Shown here piece by piece: positions 12,801-21,145 of a stretch of DNA of 33,960 nucleotides. How positions within the stretch are numbered: position 1 is the first letter of the stretch; every line of letters starts with the position of its first letter. Both the position numbers and the translations under genes were made by a program. This DNA comes from Apostichopus californicus (Eukaryota > Echinodermata > Holothuroidea > Aspidochirotida > Stichopodidae), in the NCBI GenBank assembly GCA_020650975.1, contig JAIPMN010015795.1:1-33960 (forward strand). Direction: 5' to 3'. The notes under the pieces are model-generated. The model saw nothing but the letters and a program-made list of their open reading frames with translations, searched no databases and was not told the DNA's origin.

Positions 12801-12973
12801 AAGAGATAAATACTGTTGTTCTTTGAGTGAAATTAAATTCATGAATCATGGCTATGATTGTCTGTCTGTTAGAAACAGTTTCATACCTCTTGTCTTAGTG
12901 GACGACATTTCATTTCATTTTGTTGGGATAAGTGATTCTCATCGACAACTGGCGCTGACTGCTCCCTACTCAT
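6733..12973 (-). CDS. NUDT5: NUDT5-like ADP-sugar pyrophosphatase (8 coding exons, complete)
   Basis: Nudix hydrolase of the NUDT5 family, which hydrolyses ADP-ribose and related ADP-sugars to AMP plus sugar phosphate in cytosol and nucleus. Minus-strand coding exons in order: 12973-12887, 12247-12133, 11584-11477, 10877-10782, 9878-9823, 9162-9117, 8017-7955, 6854-6733. All junctions are GT/AG and phases agree; total 693 bases, 230 residues plus stop (human NUDT5 is 219). Evidence for the family: [11 protein letters not shown] and [11 protein letters not shown] before the catalytic core, then a full Nudix box at residues 104-126 (G104, E110, R118-E119, E122-E123, G125), interrupted by an intron at G104. 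The acidic [13 protein letters not shown] segment (about 170-182) and the [10 protein letters not shown] end also fit NUDT5. The ATG is the first in frame after a strong 3' splice site at 12998/12999. The gene is divergent from CCDC51. Other ADP-ribose Nudix enzymes such as NUDT14 fit less well. Confidence 0.93.
7479..7650. mobile_element. Possible short inverted-repeat element in NUDT5 intron
   Basis: The left arm GGTCGGATGGGTTGG (7480-7494) and the reverse complement of the right arm near 7636-7650, GGTCGGTTGGTTGGG, agree at about 12 of 15 positions, 170 bases apart. No target duplication is obvious. Chance similarity between G/T-rich stretches is possible. Confidence 0.25.
7955..8017 (-). 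CDS. NUDT5: NUDT5-like coding exon 7
   Basis: Encodes [20 protein letters not shown] after a split aspartate. It corresponds to G-D-G-E-F-V-E-V-I-S-L-P in human NUDT5. Acceptor CTCTTCCAG, donor gtaagtt. Confidence 0.88.
9117..9162 (-). CDS. NUDT5: NUDT5-like coding exon 6
   Basis: Micro-exon of 46 bases encoding [15 protein letters not shown] plus one base of a split aspartate codon. It matches the I-N-G-D-D-A-E-N loop of NUDT5 in position and character. Acceptor TTTCTTTCAG, donor gtaagcg. It is too short to detect by open-frame length alone; support comes from phase and position. Confidence 0.82.
9653..9733. repeat. 18-bp tandem repeat in NUDT5 intron
   Basis: Four to five copies of an 18-base unit close to CATTATCATTCGCAATAC, differing at one or two positions, between coding exons 5 and 6 of the NUDT5-like gene. 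It ends by running into an AT-rich segment. Confidence 0.85.
9823..9878 (-). CDS. NUDT5: NUDT5-like coding exon 5
   Basis: Short exon encoding [18 protein letters not shown] after a split glycine. It aligns with the S-P-A-V-C-M-D-P-G-L-S-N-C-T segment that follows the Nudix box in human NUDT5. Acceptor TTTTTCAG, donor gtaagta. Confidence 0.85.
10290..10780. repeat. Degenerate pyrimidine-rich repeat in NUDT5 intron
   Basis: Recurring short phrases (GTAAAGTGTCA, GGCACTCCCTC, CTTTTCCCTCACCACC) appear four to five times at irregular spacing, for example GGCACTCCCTC near 10482 and 10624, and AGTGTCAACAT near 10352 and 10540. This looks like an old, diverged minisatellite. It runs up to the donor side of the Nudix-box exon. 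Confidence 0.5.
10782..10877 (-). CDS. NUDT5: NUDT5-like coding exon 4, Nudix box
   Basis: Encodes [20 protein letters not shown] then [11 protein letters not shown]. With the split glycine from the previous exon this meets Gx5Ex7REUxEExGU, including the REL-x-EE glutamates that bind Mg2+. All signature positions are present, so catalytic competence is expected. The acceptor ends CAACAG; the donor is gtaagaa. A degraded pyrimidine-rich repeat abuts the donor side. Confidence 0.96.
11477..11584 (-). CDS. NUDT5: NUDT5-like coding exon 3
   Basis: Encodes [30 protein letters not shown] and TIEFPAG. The K-Q-Y-R-P-P and E-F-P-A-G motifs are typical of ADP-ribose pyrophosphatases and lead directly into the Nudix box. 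Acceptor TTTCACAG and donor gtatgtg flank it; both ends split glycine codons. Confidence 0.95.
12133..12247 (-). CDS. NUDT5: NUDT5-like coding exon 2
   Basis: Encodes [16 protein letters not shown], then [19 protein letters not shown]. This is the N-terminal beta-sheet region that forms the dimer in NUDT5; it corresponds to the W-V-K-L-E-K-T-T-Y segment of the human protein. Acceptor TTTGTAG precedes 12247; donor gtaagta follows 12133. It ends with one base of a split glycine codon. Confidence 0.9.
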
Positions 12974-12998
12974 CTTGCGTTTCTTGAAGAAAACTCAG
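12887..12998 (-). CDS. NUDT5: NUDT5-like exon with start codon
   Basis: Coding part 12973-12887 gives 29 residues beginning [14 protein letters not shown]; bases 12998-12974 are 5' untranslated. A pyrimidine tract and TTAG acceptor end at 12999 on the minus strand, so this is an internal exon and a non-coding leader exon must lie further right. The exon ends CAAGAG before gtatga at 12886, phase 0. The N-terminus is poorly conserved in this family, so the ATG rests on frame continuity and position. Confidence 0.85.
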
Positions 12999-13479
12999 CT
13001 AATATCAGAGGGAAAAAGAAATTCTATTAAATCTACAGGTTAGATGAAAAGAAGACTTTGTCTCATTACAGAAGGTTGGTAATCAGTGGCTCACTTGAAA
13101 CCGTACCAGGATTGGGAAATGCAAATGAACATATTTTCTCAAGAAAGTGAGTGTACATATTGTGGCAAATTCAGCCCCCTATATAATCCTTCTCATCAGC
13201 TCTGATACCAGAAATGTTTACAAATATACTTTTCCTTGATCTTCTGTACTAATCAAAGGTCCATATTGCATTTATCTGGAAATTTAAGCATTCCAATGTC
13301 ACTTACATTAATTTATCATTTCGGCAACATGTGATTGATGAAAGAGATACTGTGATAGAATGTTTACTCGGTGAACCCTAATTAATGAGTAATTAACCAT
13401 TTGGTAAAAATTGACAATTTTGTTGGCCCAAACAATTATGCATGCACACCACACCTTCCTATTCATAATATATAAAATT

Positions 13480-13834
13480 GTGTAAAAGTAACTTGGCCTG
13501 ACGTTTCAATCCTAGCAGGATCTTCTTCGAAGGCTAAATGACAAGTAACAGTAACAGAAAGGACAAAAACACGCACAGAATACAGACAGGTTAATGAGCA
13601 TGGTGAACACAAAGAGATAGATGTAAGGGGATTAGTAGACAAGGGATGGAGAGAAGAAAGAAAGAAACCAGCAGGGGAAGAGGGGAGGTAGGAGGTAAAC
13701 AGTGGAGGGACAAAGAGAGGATTAAGGGAAGGGGATATGGATAAACCTGAGAAGGACAAAGACAGAAAGATGTGGAGAAAAAAGGGTGGAAGAAAGCTAT
13801 GAGAAGAGGGGTGATGGGTGGAGGGGGGGGGGAC
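13480..13834 (-). mobile_element. Retroelement-like terminus plus purine tract
   Basis: On the minus strand, GAAGAAGATCCTGCTAGGAT is followed by TTGAAACGTCAGGCC near 13520-13490. The ATCC/GGAT stem followed by GAAACGTC resembles a degenerate hammerhead-like core of the kind reported at termini of Penelope-like elements, but the CTGATGA half is not intact here. To its right on the plus strand lies about 220 bases of almost pure purine (GA-rich, 13615-13834). Family assignment is inference. Confidence 0.35.
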
Positions 13835-15969
13835 ATATATATAATTATATATAAAATTAACCAATCATATCATCTCTATTATGTGACGTCAGACAATGGC
13901 AAACAACCTGTTCGCTCATTTTATATTTAAATTGATACACTAGGCCTATGGTACTAGATGTAACTGAGCCATGCGTTTGCACAATTTCCTTACACTTTGC
14001 TTTTGTTTTAAACACGAACGAGTTAGCTAGCAAATCATAGGTGTATTGTTTGCAGCCTGTATATTAATTTTAGTGTACTACTGAGTAAAGTTAGTTGGAT
14101 GTGTTAGACGTTCGTGAAACGAATCAATTATGGCAATGGCAAGGCATCTAAATACAATAAATAATAGACTACACTTATATGCTATTATACTCAAGAATTA
14201 GGCCTTCAATACAATACACATTATGTTTCGAGTATTTCAATTTGACATGCTGTTCAAATTGACCATTCAGTGTGTTGATATTTTATGTCACATCTGATTC
14301 GTGATGAACACCTTTGAGCTTGGACTTTCTGTAATATGTAATGAGTCTTTGTTTTTATTGTAAATTTTGTACAGTTGAGATTCATTTTATATTTTAAAGG
14401 GTGTAATTACTAATTGGAAAGCCGGTAAGTGTTGCTCAATATGCCAGCTCTTTTTATAATGTTCGTCTGGGACTATAATGGCTAAATAACTACTTCTGAA
14501 TACAATTGGTGAAAGTTACATCTTATAAGTTATCTAGGCTTTGACAATGAATTACAGAGGATGGGACAGGTTGGGACAAGTTACTCTGTCTACATATTTA
14601 CCTTTCTAGTAAACAGAGGTAAAGCTACAAACTAAGAAATGACCACACTGTGACATAATTGTAAAATGCACTGTTTTACACTGTATTGTGTACACATAAA
14701 TATAGATATATATCTTTTGCACACTAGTACAGTTTATGTGGGACAGTCAGTTATCCTGAAATTTCACAAGTATTGCACAGTACCGAGGCAACCCAACGTG
14801 ACCTTTATGCATGAAATGCGCATGAAAGAACATTTAATGGCGCGGCTTATCGTTGGATATATTAGCCAGTTTGCTGACAAAAATATTCATCCTTTTCGAT
14901 GTAAGATTCAAGAGTTTTTTGCTCAAAAAAATTTTGCTAAGTGTTCAGAGTAGCATAGGGATCACAATTAATTGTATACACAGGCATCACTTTAGTGTGA
15001 TACTTGAATGCAATATGCTCCTTTAAACTTTTCACCTTCACTTCTGGTTATTATGGTCAACAATCTTCACTCCAAACTTGAAACTTTCAAGTTCCCTTGA
15101 CAAGCTTAAACCTTGAAGGGAGGAGGCCATGGCTGTGGTGAGGGGAAGGGAGGAGTCTAGGCTATTGAATATACTTACATCAGCCCATGCCTGTGTTTTG
15201 ACCTAGAGAAAGGCTAACGTTTGGACTACTGCAATAGCCTTATTTGTTTACTGTTGCCTTGCATGATGGGCTATTGCTTGTATACCTTAATTTAAGCCTA
15301 TGCCTAGTTAGGAGAATACACGCATTTGCGTTACGTGTGCATACAAATCAGACACAAGCATAAACATGGTCTCACCTGTTAAAGTTATTAACTTTTCAGG
15401 TGCGAGCAATTTGTATCTCTTATAGTAGAAAAGGATTAGTTTGTCATAAATGACAGATATAATTCGGAAATTCATGCAATGAAACCGTAGTAGTCCTATA
15501 CGTTATGCCGATGGTCACGTTCGCTTGGATGATTGCAGTCTTCAAACTTATCCAACAACACAATTCCTATGACACACATGTGTAAGCCTGGAACTTGAGC
15601 CAATTGCTTGGACGATGAAAAAGAAAAACATTAGGATTTAAATACGGAAGCGTAGAAGAAGCATCATATTTACAATTCTTGCATTCTACAACCTGTTTAT
15701 GTCTGAACAGTTTATATATAGTTTAAAACGTGTGTAGAATGATAAGTGTTATATAACGTCATTTTGCATAAATGCCGTTTTTTGTTAATCATGCAATTGG
15801 TGTATTATCTTCATCACGAAAATCCTCCATTTCCGAAAATGGCATAGTACGGCAAGAACCGCTGGCTTAATAATTAAACGATAGTTTACGTATTTCTTCC
15901 AGTATTGCTTTGTATACAGATTTTGAAACTGCTCATGTGATCTTGTAGGGATAGTAAAATTGACACAAG

Positions 15970-16080
15970 CTAACCTTTCTTAATTCTTCGTTTCTCGACT
16001 GCACTCTTCAACGGACGTTGTACTTCCCTCAACAAAATGGGGCCGTCACTTTCCGCCGTAGGCTATGACTAGTTGCTGAT
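15970..16080 (-). promoter_or_regulatory. Candidate NUDT5 leader exon and divergent promoter
   Basis: On the minus strand, a segment with several CpGs (GGCGGAAAGTGACGGCCCCA near 16060-16040) runs to AAGAAAG followed by gttagc near 15975, a possible 5' splice site. It sits 3 kb upstream of the first coding exon, which demands a leader exon, and 0.8 kb upstream of CCDC51 on the other strand. No TATA box is evident. Placement is speculative. Confidence 0.25.
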
Positions 16081-16314
16081 CTCTGCTGATCCCTGGCAAA
16101 TTTTACAGTTCACCTTAATCTCTTCAAGCTGTTTCTATTTATTAAACTGTCTACACAGATGTTTCAATAAAAATTAATTGATGGAGCTGATACCATTGTG
16201 GTATTATGCATTGTTATAATATTAGAGTCAAGTTGAACTTACACTTGAAAGAGATTTTCAACTCAGTGAGTTTCACCACAATGTGATTCAGACTGCACGA
16301 CTAAACTCCCTACT

Positions 16315-16342
16315 NNNNNNNNNNCCCCCCCCCCCCCCCCCC
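16315..16342. other. Assembly gap followed by poly-C
   Basis: Ten N characters (16315-16324) followed by 18 C. The N block has an arbitrary size, so the true length here is unknown; the homopolymer probably caused the break. Confidence 0.97.
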
Positions 16343-16859
16343 ATCACATCGCTCCACCAACCAGGAAAATTCTGTCAATTCACTCAATGAAAAAAAATTG
16401 CATGTAGGATACTCATTTCACTAGATATAAAATTAACATTCAATAAAAGCAACAAACATGGCAAGTTGTGTTGGCAAACTTGAACATGTATATGAATATA
16501 CAGTAAATGCCAATTGTTGTGCAGATGTGATGGAAATAATTGGCTACTGTTGTTTTCTTTAAGGTCACAACTTACATGTATACTTACTTCAAGTCGTAAC
16601 AGTTCATATGAATGATATTTACGCCGTCATGTGTGTACAGTTAGCACATGGATATATCACCTTAGTTCAGGCAAGTGCTTCAAAGATAACATAGTCTAGC
16701 GCTGTACATACCGCAGAAAATCCATTAGGCCACTGCTACCTTCACTAGTGTTAGTTTTGTCTTTGGTGCAACAACTGGAACTAATAATCTGTATTTTATC
16801 ATAACTGCCTTTCCTAAATTTCCAATTTAACCGTCTGTGTGTAAGGAACTTGCCTGACA

Positions 16860-17270
16860 ATGACAGGAAAAATTGTTTCATATCGATTGTTTCAGTCCGC
16901 AACATCGTTTGGTCAGCAAAGGTTCCCAACAGTGTTTGAGCTGCATTGCAAGGCCAACGTTTATCATGTTCTTGTTAGTAATGTTACTAGGCCTAGTTCA
17001 ACTTCAAGTAAAAGTCTTTCAAACGAAAGGCATGTTCACAATCCAATCGTCCATCAATGTAACAGTAGATTTACTGACAGAATATTGCACCCTACCGGTA
17101 TAAACTTGACATTCAGAAGTATGTCCTCGGAGGTGGAAAAGGCAGGATCCAAACCTTACAAACAAGGTTTGAATGATTCTGATAACAGTCTCGTTTCTAC
17201 ATGGCTTGCATCATACGAGAATTTTATTGGCGTTAAGGATGTCAAGGAAGCACAGGAAAGAGTATCAATG
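16860..17270 (+). CDS. CCDC51: CCDC51 coding exon 1
   Basis: 137 residues beginning MTGKIVSYRLFQSATSF, probably including a mitochondrial transit peptide, and ending LASYENFIGVKDVKEAQERV-S-M. The donor gtaaac follows 17270. Only the last 25 residues are recognisable against human CCDC51. Reading past the donor meets a stop at 17291, which supports the intron. Confidence 0.88.
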
Positions 17271-18845
17271 GTAAACATCTTTTCTTACTAAGTTAAGGTT
17301 GCCTAGACTAGTAGTGCTATACCCACCCCTTTCAGAGGTGTGGAAAGCCGCAGGTGAAACCACTGGAACATTTGACTATGTGATTGACATTGGACCCAAT
17401 TTTTATGGCACTTCTTTTACTTGTTACTTAGGCCTAGACCTATAACAACTTACATTATAAAATGAAGAACATGTTTTTGTTGATCCCATATTTTCCCATG
17501 CCACTGAAAAAAGTTTCCAACCCAACCCTTGGCATTATAGACCTGCTAACCCCAGACCTATGCTAGTTTATAGAGATTTCTTCAAATTTGTGCATTATGT
17601 AATGTGTTACTACTGTTAAAAACTGAGTCTTAAGTTGCCATGCTATAACTAGTAGTTGAAGCAGTAGTGCTAATCCATCAAAATTATAGTCTGTTTAATC
17701 CAATAATTTTATATAACCTTTTAGAGAAGCAAGTTGTAATCTTGTGGGATCTGAATAAGGTGTTTAGACTTGCCATTTCCTTTGGTGATCTAAATATCTT
17801 CATGGGGTGTGCATTTGAACAGATTGTATGCCTGATATACTGTAGGCCTACTCTATATACAGTAACTGTTAATGTTGATAGACATGCAATATATAATGAG
17901 GAACAGATACTGTACACATTCTTCAAAAACTTAGACAAGCTTGGTGGTCAAAAGTATGCACAGAAGTAGGCTATCTAGCTAAAAGGACTAACAATTAGAA
18001 ACACTCAAAGTGTAACCATGTTCCTGTCTTATCTCCCTCTTTAGACAGAGAAGGAATTTCTTGAAACAAGACAGCAGGTAAAAGACTCTAGGCAAGAACT
18101 AGAGGACATACAATCAGATTTGCATCTTATTAGGACAAGGCTTGATCGCACGCCTCGAGATGATCCAAAGTTTTTGGAATACGCGACTGAGGAACATAAG
18201 ACGATCCAAACAGAAAAGCAGGTGAACGAGAGACATCATCGACTGTTGGATAAAGAGAGAGAGACTTTTGATCGTCTGTCAGCTGCCGTCCGAGAGAGTC
18301 ACGTGAAACAGAAAGCCCAAGAAGAAAAGACAAAGTATTGGTCAATCATCGGATCGGTCGTCGGAACGGTCCTCGGTATCATCGGGTCCACGTTCATCAG
18401 TCAGAGAAGGATGAAAGATCTGAAGGGTATGGTGAACGATCTGAAAGAGCAGATTTCCTTTCTAGATGGAGGGGCAGGGGATGAACTGAAGACGATCCTA
18501 CAGGATTTGAAAAAGATGACTCCTGCTGACAATAGTGGAACCGGTCTTGGTGATGTCTCACAGAAAATAATCAACCAAACAGGAAGTCAACTGAAATCTC
18601 AGGGTGAGGTTTTCAGTCAGCTCTTAGAAAAACACGAGAAATCATTTCATGATGAGCTGAAAGGAGTTCACAGAGCAATCTCAATGGGTGGTGGGTCAGG
18701 TGATATGAGTACCTTTGAAGAATTGATAGGGAATGCAGAGCAGAAGCTAGAATGGGAGGTGAAGATGAGTTCCTTAGCAACTGTCGTTATGGTCTATGGT
18801 GCTTTTGCTCTCACAGTACCAGTTTTATATAATATATTTAAGTAA
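16860..18845 (+). CDS. CCDC51: CCDC51 / MITOK, mitochondrial K-ATP channel pore subunit (2 coding exons, complete)
   Basis: CCDC51 is the inner-membrane pore subunit that pairs with ABCB8 (MITOSUR) in the mitochondrial ATP-sensitive K+ channel. Exons 16860-17270 and 18045-18845, joined phase 0 (..GTATCAATG then ACAGAG..), give 403 residues; human is 411. Family marks in order: W-x-x-Y-E-x-F-x-G-V-x-x-V-x-E-A-Q (about 117-134), a coiled coil with RTRLDRTPRDDPKFLEYAT (about 166-185), LSAAVRESHVKQKAQEEKTK (about 215-234), a first membrane helix YWSIIGSVVGTVLGIIGSTF (235-254), a long hydrophilic linker, and a last helix at about 380-401 ending TVPVLYNIFK, as in the human C-terminus TLPVLYMLFKAS. 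An in-frame TAA at 16842 lies upstream of the ATG. The first 100 residues are poorly conserved and rich in S, T, R and K, consistent with a transit peptide. Confidence 0.93.
18045..18845 (+). CDS. CCDC51: CCDC51 coding exon 2
   Basis: Starts after CTCCCTCTTTAG with TEKEFLETRQQVKDSRQELE and continues through the coiled coil and both membrane helices to TAA at 18843-18845. The codon composition is clearly less AT-rich than the flanks. An antisense open frame within it is a shadow. Confidence 0.95.
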   Translation, partial: TEKEFLETRQQVKDSRQELEDIQSDLHLIRTRLDRTPRDDPKFLEYATEEHKTIQTEKQVNERHHRLLDKERETFDRLSAAVRESHVKQKAQEEKTKYWSIIGSVVGTVLGIIGSTFISQRRMKDLKGMVNDLKEQISFLDGGAGDELKTILQDLKKMTPADNSGTGLGDVSQKIINQTGSQLKSQGEVFSQLLEKHEKSFHDELKGVHRAISMGGGSGDMSTFEELIGNAEQKLEWEVKMSSLATVVMVYGAFALTVPVLYNIFK

Positions 18846-19361
18846 AAAATTAAAGTGTATATATATGAAAAATTCATAGTTGAAAGCCTATTTTAATATC
18901 TTCCAAAGTTTCTATTTGCAGTTGGGTTATTCAGTTGCTAGGTTTTCATCCAAGTTTATGTTACACCTTGATGTGAAGAAATATTTCCTAATTACTGAGC
19001 TTAAAAATTATGTAAAAATATAAAATTTAAAGATAATGGCAAACAAAGATTCAAAGTGTAGTACGTGTCAACAAATTTTATGATTTGTAAAAAAAAAAAT
19101 CAGGACTTGTGAAAGTTGGAAGAAGATAAAGTCCTTGATTCAAACTCAGATACTGTACAGTAGGTGCAAAGCAAGTTTAAAGCACTTTTTCTGACTTGAT
19201 GTTAGAATTTGGAATTGACAAAACAAGTCTTAACCCAATCATCTTCTGCAAAACTTCAGTAGTTTAAAATAGTCAGTTTTCTAGTCACATTATGACCCAA
19301 GAGAACCAGAAATTTGAAAAAAAAGTATTTCCAATTAGTTCTTTGCATGTTAGGTATAGTC

Positions 19362-19844
19362 AGTATTGCGAAGTTCAGAACACTGCGAAGTTCAGACACC
19401 GGCCCCTAAGAAATACAAGATTTCACCATGACAACCTATAGCAACAGCCAATTTCACGAAAAACTACGAAGCTACAGATACTTTCTCTCCAAAATGACCC
19501 GTGTGTAAGTAAGTACTTACATATTTGTCAATAAAATGACAGAGATCTATGAAGTCTGTTATAATTACTGAAAGAGCAACTGCGCCACCAATTTTATCAC
19601 CAGCGCCACATTGCGGGTCGGGTGTCCGAACTTTGCAATACTCTAGCAAAGAAATACCAGTTCCACAATCACAAGAATCTTCTTGGAATACAACGTGGAA
19701 ACAGTTTGCAGGAAAGAAAGTTTGGCCGTGTATCGTAATATAACACACTTCTCCCACCATATCAAGTATATTTTCAGGTGACTTATACCAGAAGATATAG
19801 TTTTGGGGTGTTTTAAGGCTTAGGTGTCCGAACTTCGAAGTGTC
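19362..19844. mobile_element. Element with nested inverted repeats (MITE candidate)
   Basis: Two left arms and two right arms share a motif. Left AACACTGCGAAGTTCAGACA (19379-19398, extending CC) pairs with right 19823-19844 (GGTGTCCGAACTTCGAAGTG plus TC): 19 of 22 positions match. Left AGTATTGCGAAGTTCAGA (19362-19379) pairs with the internal TCCGAACTTTGCAATACT at 19624-19641: 16 of 18 match. The arrangement suggests a non-autonomous DNA transposon, perhaps with an internal rearrangement. A 136-codon antisense frame spans much of it without a recognised domain. No clear target duplication was seen. Confidence 0.6.
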
Positions 19845-20743
19845 CATGCTAATTAACAGTAGGTGTACCAACATGATGAAATGACAACAACCCCTTTAAA
19901 TGAAATACACACCCATCCATGATCATTGGTTGTTGTTATAGAGAAAACTATTACAATTACAGGTCTGTGATGAAGTTCTTCCCCAAAAAGAAAAACCTTA
20001 TTCCATTGGGAGATGCCACAGATCTAATACTTCTTCACACACAAGGCTGGAGACTCGATCAAGTCTAAATGTGCCGCATCATTGAGCCACACATGCTTAA
20101 ATTCTTTTTTGTTTTTTCTTATGTATTTACACTGTTTGTTTTCTGTCATTGGAGATAGATTTTGCAAATGCTAAATTATTAATTCTAAATGCAGTGGTGG
20201 CAATGCATATTCTAGATATATGTAAAAATTCAAGCAGCTATGATATTCTGTTAGGATATATATCTTCATAACCTTACACACTAGCTTTCATATGCCATTT
20301 GAATAGTTTATGACCTGTTCTAAGAAAGATATTGTTGACTTGAGGATTCGTTATCATGAGTGCTTTAATGACTCTAAACCATACAAACATAATAAGAATT
20401 ACCCAACCATGCTTCCTTTACTATAATATAGTATTTACATAAAGAGTTTGTTTCAACCTAACCACTCTTGTTGACTGTGCAGCTGGAATGTAGGTGCTAT
20501 GTCAGTACTTGCCTTTTATTTTGTCTTGTGCAATATAGACCAATGTAACCTCTTTAGTAAGTTGTCTCATATCTGTATGACTACAGAGGTTTGAATGTGC
20601 AAAAAAATCATGTTTTCATTCACCATTCAGAGCGGACCTGTATTTTAAGTTTAACTTTGGTTAATGCATTGGAAAGATACATGCAGATCATTTGTGGATC
20701 TTGTAAGCAAAAAGAGTTCACCAACCACATTCGTTGTCACCAA

Positions 20744-20795
20744 ATCATGTTTCAAAAGGCTATTAAGGATATCATGTTTCAATAGGCTATTAAAG
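20744..20795. repeat. Tandem duplication interrupted by a transposon
   Basis: ATCATGTTTCAAAAGGCTAT followed by TAAGGAT (20744-20770) is repeated at 20771 as ATCATGTTTCAATAGGCTAT, then TAA. The second unit is cut at its TTAA by the inserted element; its last bases (GGATAT) reappear at 21146. Confidence 0.85.
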
Positions 20796-21145
20796 GCATT
20801 GAAGACTCGCTCACAAAGCAACGTCTCATTCCGGTAATCTGACCTAGTTTTGCATGAGGTGTAACAGAAGTGTTAGACACCACCATCGATCCCAGAAAAT
20901 ACACACACAGCTGGCTACCTTCGGTAATTAGACACTAGTGTACAGTCAATACATACAGCTACGGTCAATACCCACAACACAGTGTACATAGTAGCGATGG
21001 ACATCTCATTTCTAGATAAAAGATAACAAGGTATCACGTTTCATTACTGTCTGCATTTTGTATCTACAAGAAAAAACTTCACCTGCAAGCAACGGAATGT
21101 TAACTTTTTCAGATACGGTTTGGGTCGAGTCTTCAATGCCTTTAA
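20790..21145. mobile_element. Non-autonomous TTAA-type DNA transposon (MITE), 348 bp
   Basis: The element 20794-21141 has perfect 16-bp terminal inverted repeats, AGGCATTGAAGACTCG on the left and its exact reverse complement on the right, flanked by TTAA at 20790-20793 and 21142-21145 (target duplication; 20-bp inverted symmetry in all). No transposase frame is present. TTAA targets are characteristic of piggyBac-type transposition. Elements opening TTAAAGGCA are, from memory, common in echinoderm and other invertebrate deuterostome DNA. Boundaries are confirmed by the neighbouring empty-site copy. Confidence 0.9.

Larger units (their letters stand above)
13000..16859. other. Intergenic region between divergent NUDT5 and CCDC51
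   Basis: No coding exon recognised. It must contain the leader exon and promoter of the NUDT5-like gene and the promoter of CCDC51. It also holds a retroelement-like terminus (about 13480-13560), a purine tract (13615-13834) and a 10-N gap next to a poly-C run (16315-16342). The most CpG-bearing part is about 16005-16075. Confidence 0.6.

Noticed and set aside
13463-13864. 133-codon minus-strand frame rich in P, S, L and F
   Set aside because: It is the translation of the purine/pyrimidine tract plus the retroelement-like terminus.
14666-14953. 95-codon plus-strand open frame
   Set aside because: Intergenic, low-complexity composition at its start, no recognisable motif or splice context. 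A lineage-specific gene cannot be excluded without transcripts.
17667-17969. 100-codon plus-strand open frame
   Set aside because: It is inside the CCDC51 intron with no family resemblance; the antisense frame is also open, which points to composition.
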